Shown: positions 7,260-11,900 of the stretch, in pieces
How the letters are laid out: each line of letters starts with the position of its first letter
How positions within the stretch are numbered: the first letter of the stretch is position 1
Assembly (NCBI GenBank): GCA_900772495.1
Contig: CAAHEJ010000073.1
Location: 1 to 11,900 of the forward strand
DNA: 11,900 nt
Direction of reading: 5' to 3'
Origin: an uncultured Campylobacter sp.
Lineage (GTDB): Bacteria; Campylobacterota; Campylobacteria; Campylobacterales; Campylobacteraceae
The notes under the pieces: generated by a model
What the model saw: only the letters and a program-made list of their open reading frames with translations
Databases searched by the model: none
Told to the model about the DNA's origin: nothing
Program-made: the position numbers and the translations under genes

Positions 7260-7317
7260 AGATGAGCTAAAAGCCAAATTTAGCATATTATCCAAAATAA
7301 GCATTTTAAGCTCATCT
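7260..7317. repeat. Inverted repeat, 9-bp arms
   Basis: AGATGAGCT (7260-7268) pairs perfectly with AGCTCATCT (7309-7317), and after one mismatch the pairing continues for a few A-T pairs. A competing inner stem, GCTAAA (7266-7271) with TTTAGC (7279-7284), shares part of the left arm. It lies just after the broken membrane gene and could be a terminator-like structure, though no T run follows. Confidence 0.4.
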
Positions 7318-7379
7318 AGGGCTTTTCTCATTAAACTAGCAAGCCCTTTAATCCATCTTTAAGCTTATCAAAGGCTTTT
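7302..7379. repeat. Imperfect direct repeat of about 26 bp
   Basis: The segments 7302-7326 and 7354-7379 align with a few mismatches and one gap, around the shared cores TTTAAGCT and GGCTTTT. On the minus strand both encode related helical words (KALDELK and KAFDKLK), but in frames with stops. They may be the remains of a tandem repeat inside a lost gene. Confidence 0.4.
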
Positions 7380-7391
7380 TAAGCTAGAAAT

Positions 7392-7496
7392 TCAGTTTCT
7401 ATTTATGCAGTTTAAATCCTCAAAAGCCACTTCAAGTCGCTTTATCATACTTTCCTCGCCAGCCCTTAGCCACATACGCGGGTCGTAATACTTTAA
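7392..7496 (-). pseudogene. fba: 3' end fragment of class II fructose-bisphosphate aldolase gene
   Basis: The minus strand encodes the last 33 residues of a class II fructose-1,6-bisphosphate aldolase followed by a TGA stop at 7392-7394. The reading KYYDPRMWLRAGEES then MIKRLEVAFEDLNCINRN aligns without gaps with the C-terminus of E. coli FbaA as I remember it (KYYDPRVWLRAGQTS, MIARLEKAFQELNAIDVL). Upstream of about 7496 the frame turns into A/T-run sequence with no aldolase similarity, so about nine tenths of the gene is missing. It cannot be functional; the lost part held the metal and substrate sites. A 6-base-pair hairpin, TAGAAA (7385-7390) with TTTCTA (7396-7401), spans the stop. The strand and position, upstream of the MotA-like gene in transcription sense, fit an ancestral fba-motA-like-motB-like order. 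A full fba copy is expected elsewhere in the genome. Confidence 0.8.
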
Positions 7497-7572
7497 ACAA
7501 ACGAGATAAAAAATATAAAAATTTTTAAATTTAAAAAATTCGAGATTCTTTTTTTAAAAAACCAAAATTTGC

Positions 7573-7578
7573 TATAAT
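7573..7578 (+). promoter_or_regulatory. TATAAT -10 box for the lipoprotein/pyrC2 operon
   Basis: A perfect TATAAT preceded by TTTGC lies in A/T-run sequence with no clear -35, the usual form of Campylobacter sigma70 promoters. Transcription from about 7585 gives a leader of nearly 100 bases. A weaker box (TATTAC at about 7652) nearer the gene is an alternative. Confidence 0.55.
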
Positions 7579-7682
7579 CTTATAAAAATTTAAAAGACAA
7601 AATTAAGTGGCTAAAATTTAACAAAATTTTACGCGTTTTTAAGGCAAAATGTATTACACTTAGACGAGCAAAAAGGGGAAAA

Positions 7683-8102
7683 ATGAAAAAGCAAAATGTG
7701 ATGATAGCCCTTGTGTGCGGGGTTTTACTGAGCGCTTGTAGCACAGCGATGACTACGCTTAATGCTGGGGCGCAAAATGTCGCTGTGGTGCTGAATGTGA
7801 GTGCAAATTGCCAAAGGATAGGCGAAGTTGATGGCTACAAGAGAAACGAACACGGGAATTTGTCCTTGCAAGAGATAAAAAATTCAGCCAAAAATGACTT
7901 AAAAAACAAAGCACACGCAATGGGAGCAGACACTTTGGTGATAGTAAGTAGCGAAGGGCTAAATGCAAATGGTGGTTATTACGCGGCTAGGGGCTTTTAT
8001 GGTATCTATAATGAGGGCTTTTATATACCTTATGCCTACGCCAAAGAATATCACATAGAAGCCATAGCCTACAAATGTGAAAGGGATGCAAATGCTGATT
8101 AA
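7683..8102 (+). CDS. DUF4156-like outer-membrane lipoprotein
   Basis: The 139-residue protein begins with a clear lipoprotein signal peptide; the lipobox LSAC puts the lipidated cysteine at Cys19, so it should be anchored in a membrane facing the periplasm. The rest resembles small DUF4156/RcsF-like lipoproteins: CQRIGEVDG, then a helix LQEIKNSAKNDLKNKAHAMGAD and strand TLVIVSS, and a closing IEAIAYKC. The two cysteines (in CQRIG and AYKC) may form a disulfide, as in that fold. A Gly/Tyr-rich insert (GGYYAARGFYGIYNEGFYIP) precedes the last strand. Function is unknown; relatives include envelope-stress sensors, but no such role is shown here. AAAAGGGG at 7671-7678 is a strong ribosome site. 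The gene overlaps the start of the dihydroorotase-like gene by 11 bases, so the two are transcribed together although no functional link is obvious. Confidence 0.85.
   Translation: MKKQNVMIALVCGVLLSACSTAMTTLNAGAQNVAVVLNVSANCQRIGEVDGYKRNEHGNLSLQEIKNSAKNDLKNKAHAMGADTLVIVSSEGLNANGGYYAARGFYGIYNEGFYIPYAYAKEYHIEAIAYKCERDANAD
8081..8085 (+). promoter_or_regulatory. Ribosome binding site that fixes the pyrC2 start
   Basis: AAGGG lies six bases before ATG 8092, inside the end of the lipoprotein gene. The alternative starts, GTG 8077 and ATG 8086, lack such a site, and the family N-terminus begins with the strand MLIKNAKIYG at 8092. Confidence 0.6.
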
Positions 8103-9282
8103 AAACGCTAAAATTTATGGAAACAAACCTGCTGATGTGCGAGTAGAAAAGGGCTTAATCGCCGAGATAGGGGCAAATTTAACACCAAAAAGCGAGGACA
8201 AAGATGAAGTCTTTGACGCAAGGGGCTTAACTCTTTTGCCATCTTTTATCGACTTAAATGTGAGCCTTAAAAACGAGCATTTTAGCGTAGAAAATTTAAG
8301 GCTTTTAGAAGAAGAGTGCCTAAAAAGCGGCGTTTGCGCTGTGGTGCTTAAAGACAATATGGACTTTGATGAGGAAAGTTTTGCTCTTTTTTTGGAGCAT
8401 TTAAAGGGCTTAAAGCTCAAAGTTTTCGCAAATGTGCGTGTGTGCGATAGTGCGGGCAAACTTAAAAATCTCTCCACCCTCATCAACAAGGGTGCTTTTG
8501 CCTTAGAGTGTGAAAGCTCTCACAAGGCAAGTGTGTTGCGCCAAAGTATGCAGTATGCGCTGATGAAAGAAAAAACGCTTTTTGTGCGTTGTTTTGAGGC
8601 TGGCTTTGATGATAACGGCGTGATGAATGATAGCCAAACTAGCTTTGAGCTAGGACTTATCGGCATTAGCGCGGTGAGTGAATTGAGCGAAGTGGCTAAA
8701 ATCAAGCAAATTGCTGAATTTTACGGCGCAAAAGTTCTTTATGAGTGTTTGAGCCTTGAAAAATCCTTAAATTTACTTGATGAGACGGATTTAATCCAAA
8801 CGAGCATTCATCACCTGCTAAAAAGCGATGAGGAATGCCTTGAATTCAACACCTTTGCCAAGCTAATGCCGCCACTTCGCTCTAAAACTGACGCTTTGGC
8901 TTTGCAAAAAGCCTTAAAAGCTGGCAAAATCAAGTTTTTAAGCTCGCTGCATAGCCCAAAATCCATCACCCACAAAGATGTAAGTTTTGATGAAGCAAGC
9001 TTTGGAGTGCATTCTATTTGCGAGTATATCAGCCTTTGCTACTCATTTTTGGTAAAAAATGGCGTTTTTTCGTGGGAAGAGCTTTGCGAATTTACAAGCT
9101 CTCATCAAGCGGCATTTTTAGGGCTAAATTCGGGCTTAATACAGGTTGGCAAGGAAGCAAATTTCATACTCTTTGATGAAAACGCTAAAAGCAAAGCCCC
9201 ACAAAACAGCCTTTATGCAAAGGACGAGCTTTTAGGCGAGGTAAAAGCGCACTTTATCAAAGGCGAAAGGGTGTTTGGCTAA
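8092..9282 (+). CDS. pyrC2: Dihydroorotase-like protein, probably non-catalytic (PyrC2/PyrX type)
   Basis: The 396-residue protein has the build of a class I dihydroorotase: an N-terminal beta part (MLIKNAKIYG ... VFDARGLTLLPSFIDL), a TIM barrel and a C-terminal beta part (IQVGKEANFILFDE). Dihydroorotase closes carbamoyl-aspartate to dihydroorotate in pyrimidine synthesis. The metal ligands are gone: the HxH after FIDL is N56-V-S58, the barrel His positions read Cys167 (VRCFEA) and about Cys219 (YECLS), and the catalytic Asp of the SDHxP motif is Leu286 (SSLHSP). It therefore cannot work like the normal enzyme. Known non-catalytic homologues in Pseudomonas (PyrC') support assembly of aspartate transcarbamoylase, a plausible role here by analogy. 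C. jejuni, as I recall, has a second, divergent pyrC annotated pyrC2. The gene overlaps the lipoprotein gene by 11 bases and is the last gene of that transcript. Confidence 0.84.
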   Translation: MLIKNAKIYGNKPADVRVEKGLIAEIGANLTPKSEDKDEVFDARGLTLLPSFIDLNVSLKNEHFSVENLRLLEEECLKSGVCAVVLKDNMDFDEESFALFLEHLKGLKLKVFANVRVCDSAGKLKNLSTLINKGAFALECESSHKASVLRQSMQYALMKEKTLFVRCFEAGFDDNGVMNDSQTSFELGLIGISAVSELSEVAKIKQIAEFYGAKVLYECLSLEKSLNLLDETDLIQTSIHHLLKSDEECLEFNTFAKLMPPLRSKTDALALQKALKAGKIKFLSSLHSPKSITHKDVSFDEASFGVHSICEYISLCYSFLVKNGVFSWEELCEFTSSHQAAFLGLNSGLIQVGKEANFILFDENAKSKAPQNSLYAKDELLGEVKAHFIKGERVFG

Positions 9283-9396
9283 CTAGCCTTGTGAGCTTAT
9301 AATTTTTGCTTGAATTTTTGTGTGCTGTGCAGCGTAGATTTTGGGCAAATGATTATGTTTTGATATATAAGGCAAATTTAAGCAAAGAGCTATACT

Positions 9397-9834
9397 TTAA
9401 ACGCCTTTTTGCAAACGCTCAAATTCGCTCAAAAGCTCATTTCTTAACTTGTCGCTTTTTTCTTCTCCGTCCTTAAAATAAGCATTTATCACGCCCTCAA
9501 ATTCGCTTAAAAAGCTAAAAAGCTCACTTTGCCAAATGCTGTCGCTTTTTTTGCTTAAATTCATTGTTTGGATAAAGGTGAGTTTGCGACTTAAATCCCC
9601 AAGCTTTTCAAGCACTTCGCTTTTTTTGTCATCATCAAGCAAAGCGTTTTCAAAACTTTGAATTTCTTTTTTAAAGGCTTGAATTTTATCGTTGATAATT
9701 TCGCAAAATTCAGGATAAACGCCCGCTTTCACAGGCTCTAAAAGTGCCTTTTCATCGATATTTAGAGTGAGTTTTTTCACCGCAAAATAAAGGGCTAAAA
9801 AAGATAAAGCCGCGATTAAAAGATAAAAACTCAT
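9397..9834 (-). CDS. Small membrane-anchored helical protein of unknown function
   Basis: I do not recognise a family for this 145-residue protein. It starts with one hydrophobic helix (about residues 2-19, FYLLIAALSFLALYFAV) followed by KK, giving an N-out, C-in anchor. The remaining 125 residues are charged and mostly helical, with Glu/Lys-rich stretches likely to form coiled coils and no cysteine-rich or enzymatic motif. The ATG at 9834 is preferred over GTG 9840 because AGGGG sits at 9842-9846, a good spacing for the former. The gene begins 16 bases after the htpG stop on the same strand and almost certainly shares its transcript. A chaperone-related or envelope role could be guessed from this, but nothing in the sequence shows it. 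It is followed by 114 bp without features before the convergent pyrC2 stop. Confidence 0.75.
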   Translation of the reverse strand: MSFYLLIAALSFLALYFAVKKLTLNIDEKALLEPVKAGVYPEFCEIINDKIQAFKKEIQSFENALLDDDKKSEVLEKLGDLSRKLTFIQTMNLSKKSDSIWQSELFSFLSEFEGVINAYFKDGEEKSDKLRNELLSEFERLQKGV

Positions 9835-9841
9835 CGCCACG

Positions 9842-9846
9842 CCCCT
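9842..9846 (-). promoter_or_regulatory. Ribosome binding site of the small membrane protein gene
   Basis: On the minus strand AGGGG falls between the htpG stop and the start codon, seven bases before ATG 9834. The spacing to GTG 9840 would be one base, which is why the later start was chosen. Confidence 0.55.
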
Positions 9847-9850
9847 AAAT

Positions 9851-11692
9851 TTAGCCCAAAGCCTTGATGATGATTTTGTTTAAAGCCTTGTTAAAGGCAC
9901 TTGGCTCGTCTATGCCTATGCCCTCGCTCAGTTTTGCCATACCTAGCACGATTTGAGCTATGTCTGGCGTAAAGGTTTCGTTGCTTTTAAGCCTTGCAAA
10001 CACCTCGTGTTTGGGGTTTAGCTCCAAAATCGGCAACACCTTTTGTTCTTGTCCCATTTGCTTTAAGAGCTGCTGCATCGCAAAATCTGGCTTGTTTTTG
10101 TCATAAACTATGCAGCCTACGCTATCTCCTAGCCTTGAAGTAGCGCGCACATCTTCAACCTCGTCCTTTAAAAGCTCTTTAAATTTAGCTAAAAGCGGTG
10201 CAAAGGCTTTTTTCTCGTCCTCGCTCAACTCGTCCTTGCTTTCTACTTGATTTATCGCTGTGAATTTTAGCCCCTCAAATTCGCCTAAACTTGGCGCAAT
10301 CAGCGTGTCTATCTCATCATCAAAAAGCAAGACTTCAATGTCCTTTGCCTTGTAGCTTTCAAGCAGGGGCGAGTTTCGCAAAAGTGCCTCGTTGCTGCCC
10401 GTGATATAAAAAATCTCTTTTTGTTCCCCTTTTGCTCGCTCTTTGTATTCGCTTAAAGAGTTTAAAGCCTCATTTTTAGAGCTTTTAAAAAGCATAAGTT
10501 TGAGCAAACTCTCTTTTTCTGCGCCCCAGCCATAAAGCCCCTCTTTTAAAACCTTGCCAAAAAGTTTGAAAAATTCAGCATATTTGTCCTTATCACTCTC
10601 TTTAAGTTTAGCAAGTTCGCTTAAAATTTTCTTCACACTTGCCTCTTTTACCGCGCGTAAAATGGTGTTTTCTTGCAAGATTTCACGGCTTACATTTAAG
10701 GGCAAGTCCTCCACATCGATGATTCCACGCACAAAACGCAAATAAGTAGGCAAAAGCTCTTTATCATCATCGCTGATGAAAACCCGCTTGACATAAAGTT
10801 TTAAGCCACTTTGATAATCCACACGAAACAAATCAAAAGGCGCACGGCTTGGCACAAAAAAAAGCGTATTATACTCAAATTTGCCCTCACTTTTGGTGTG
10901 AATGTAAAGCAGTGGCTTTTCGTTGTCGTGGAAATTTTGCTCATAAAATTTCTCATAATCCTCAGCCTTGATTTTAGCTTTATTTTGCCTCCAAAGTGCG
11001 GTAGCGGCGTTGATTTGCTCTATTTTTACCTCGCTTTTTGGCTCTTTGTTCGCCTTTTTGTCCTCTTCGCTTAAAGGCAAATTTTGCGTTTTTTCCAAGA
11101 AAATGGGAAATTGAATGTGGTTTGAGTATTTGCTCACTATGTTTTCGATACGGTAAGCGTTTAAAAACTCATCGTCCTTTAAATGCAAGGTGATTTGCGT
11201 GCCTTGCGCGTCCTTTTTAGCGTCTTTTATCTCATAACCACTTGCATCAGAAGTCCATAAATAAGCGTTCTCATCAAGTGCCTTACGGCTTAAAACCTCA
11301 ACCTTACTCGCCACCATAAAAGCCGAGTAAAAGCCCACGCCAAACTGCCCGATGAGCTGGCTGTCCTTTTTCGCGTCCCCGCTTAAATTCTCCAAAAAAC
11401 TTTTTGTGCCGCTTTTTGCGATGGTGCCAAGGTTGTTTTTCAAGTCCTCTTTGTCCATACCTATGCCGTTGTCGCTGATGATGAGCGTTTTAGCCTTTTC
11501 GTCAAATTTTATGTCTATGCGCGGCTCAAATTTAAGCTTTTTGTAAGCATCATCGCTCACGCTTAAAAAGCTGAGTTTATCAAGCGCATCGCTTGAATTT
11601 GAGATGAGTTCGCGCAAAAAAATCTCTTTGTTTGAGTATAAAGAGTGAATCATCAGCTGCAAAAGCTGGCTCACTTCGGTTTTAAACTGCAT
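9851..11692 (-). CDS. htpG: Molecular chaperone HtpG (bacterial Hsp90)
   Basis: The 613-residue protein is a full-length bacterial Hsp90, an ATP-driven dimeric cytoplasmic chaperone that remodels client proteins, often with DnaK. The GHKL ATPase site is complete: RELISNSSDALDKL (27-40, catalytic Glu28 and Mg-binding Asn32), SDNGIGM (73-79, adenine-binding Asp74), GTIAKSGT (89-96) and GQFGVGFYSAFMV (115-127). The middle domain has LPLNVSREILQ (330-340), whose Arg336 contacts the ATP phosphate. The C-terminal dimerisation domain is intact. Length is within the usual 600-630 range. ATG 11692 has AAGGA just upstream and gives the standard MQFKTEVSQLL start. The small membrane-protein gene follows after 16 bases. 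No CIRCE or HspR-type operator was recognised in the upstream 200 bases. Confidence 0.97.
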   Translation of the reverse strand: MQFKTEVSQLLQLMIHSLYSNKEIFLRELISNSSDALDKLSFLSVSDDAYKKLKFEPRIDIKFDEKAKTLIISDNGIGMDKEDLKNNLGTIAKSGTKSFLENLSGDAKKDSQLIGQFGVGFYSAFMVASKVEVLSRKALDENAYLWTSDASGYEIKDAKKDAQGTQITLHLKDDEFLNAYRIENIVSKYSNHIQFPIFLEKTQNLPLSEEDKKANKEPKSEVKIEQINAATALWRQNKAKIKAEDYEKFYEQNFHDNEKPLLYIHTKSEGKFEYNTLFFVPSRAPFDLFRVDYQSGLKLYVKRVFISDDDKELLPTYLRFVRGIIDVEDLPLNVSREILQENTILRAVKEASVKKILSELAKLKESDKDKYAEFFKLFGKVLKEGLYGWGAEKESLLKLMLFKSSKNEALNSLSEYKERAKGEQKEIFYITGSNEALLRNSPLLESYKAKDIEVLLFDDEIDTLIAPSLGEFEGLKFTAINQVESKDELSEDEKKAFAPLLAKFKELLKDEVEDVRATSRLGDSVGCIVYDKNKPDFAMQQLLKQMGQEQKVLPILELNPKHEVFARLKSNETFTPDIAQIVLGMAKLSEGIGIDEPSAFNKALNKIIIKALG

Positions 11693-11820
11693 TTTGCTGT
11701 CCTTTTTGTGAATTTTTGCTTGAATTTTAAAATGTAAATTTTAATGTTTTGCTAACAAATTTAGGTTTTTGTTAAATTTTTGCTGAATTGAGTTGAAAAT
11801 TTAGGAAAATTATGTTAAAT

Positions 11821-11826
11821 TATAAT
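11821..11826 (+). promoter_or_regulatory. Possible -10 box for the rightward G-tract gene
   Basis: A perfect TATAAT lies 34 bases before GTG 11860, giving a leader of about 27 bases. A second candidate, TATAAA at 11832-11837, would leave a very short leader. The region is shared with the upstream side of htpG. Confidence 0.45.
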
Positions 11827-11859
11827 TTGAGTATAAAATTTTAAAAAAAGGCAAAAAGT

Positions 11860-11900
11860 GTGGAAATACTCAAAAAGACAACTATATTGGGGGGGGGGGG
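11860..11900 (+). CDS. 5' end of a gene running into a poly-G tract (partial, possibly phase variable)
   Basis: GTG at 11860 opens a frame reading MEILKKTTIL and then glycines from the G run to the window edge. AAAAAAAGG (11843-11851) is a good ribosome site eight bases upstream. An alternative GTG at 11858 in another frame (MWKYSKRQLYW) has poorer spacing. G runs at the very start of a coding region are typical of Campylobacter contingency genes, in which the run length sets whether the frame is on or off. Too little is present to name the product; a hydrophobic strand followed by a glycine loop could begin a nucleotide-binding fold, but the glycines here are forced by the tract. Confidence 0.5.
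   Translation, partial: MEILKKTTILGGG
11889..11900 (+). repeat. Homopolymeric G tract (at least 12), cut by window edge
   Basis: Twelve consecutive G residues end the window, so the real run may be longer. In sequence this AT-rich such a run is far beyond chance. It is of the length at which slipped-strand changes are frequent in Campylobacter. Confidence 0.9.

Larger units (their letters stand above)
7187..7682. other. Gene-poor stretch with degenerate repeats, an fba remnant and a promoter
   Basis: This 496 bp stretch holds no intact gene. It contains a cluster of imperfect direct and inverted repeats (7260-7379), the 3' end of an fba gene on the minus strand (7392-7496), an A/T-run segment (7505-7565) and the promoter and leader of the lipoprotein gene at 7683. 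The mixture suggests a rearrangement scar. Confidence 0.6.

Noticed and set aside
8115..8489. Minus-strand open frame inside the dihydroorotase-like gene
   Set aside because: It is a Ser/Lys/Leu-rich shadow of a clearly recognisable gene and has no ribosome site or family features.
9283..9396. Strong terminator between convergent pyrC2 and the small membrane gene
   Set aside because: No stem of more than a few pairs followed by a T run could be found.
10811..11074. Plus-strand open frame inside htpG
   Set aside because: It is a shadow of a highly conserved chaperone gene on the other strand.

Overview
The window looks like chromosomal DNA from an AT-rich member of the Campylobacterales, most likely Campylobacter. 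Signs of this are the many AAATTTAGC-type words, A/T-run intergenic regions, tightly packed or overlapping genes, Campylobacter-style TATAAT boxes without a clear -35, and a 12-base G run at the right edge that resembles the phase-variable tracts of this genus. No rRNA, tRNA, CRISPR or insertion-sequence transposase was seen.

Layout. 1-1428 (+): a formyltransferase and a PIG-L/LmbE-type N-deacetylase overlap by 11 bp. Together they fit replacement of an N-acetyl group by an N-formyl group on a surface or flagellar sugar. 1650-5341 (-): the order of transcription is a MotA/TolQ/ExbB-like protein with a long helical tail, a MotB/OmpA-like partner, a PLP enzyme of the ACC deaminase/D-cysteine desulfhydrase family and, after a 184 bp gap, a META-domain (HslJ-like) lipoprotein. 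The first three overlap by 1 and 4 bases. The two membrane proteins resemble the ZorA/ZorB stator pair, but the usual channel aspartate is Asn17. A REP-like palindrome lies in the 184 bp gap.

5342-7682: a very AT-rich 375 bp region with a strong sigma70-type promoter leads into one membrane-protein gene (5717-7186, +) cut by four single-base frame breaks at or next to short A or T runs. After it comes a 496 bp gene-poor stretch holding degenerate repeats and, on the minus strand, the last 33 codons of a class II fructose-bisphosphate aldolase gene (fba). This fba remnant lies upstream, in transcription sense, of the stator-like genes, so the segment looks like a rearrangement scar.

7683-9282 (+): a DUF4156-like lipoprotein overlaps a dihydroorotase homologue that has lost its metal ligands (PyrC2/PyrX type). 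9397-11692 (-): the Hsp90 chaperone gene htpG is followed by a small membrane-anchored protein of unknown function. 11693-11900: the htpG upstream region is shared with a divergent gene that starts with GTG at 11860 and runs into the G tract at the window edge.

The most notable points are the stator-like pair with the Asp-to-Asn change and its coupled PLP enzyme, the fba remnant beside a multiply broken membrane gene, and the G-tract gene divergent from htpG.
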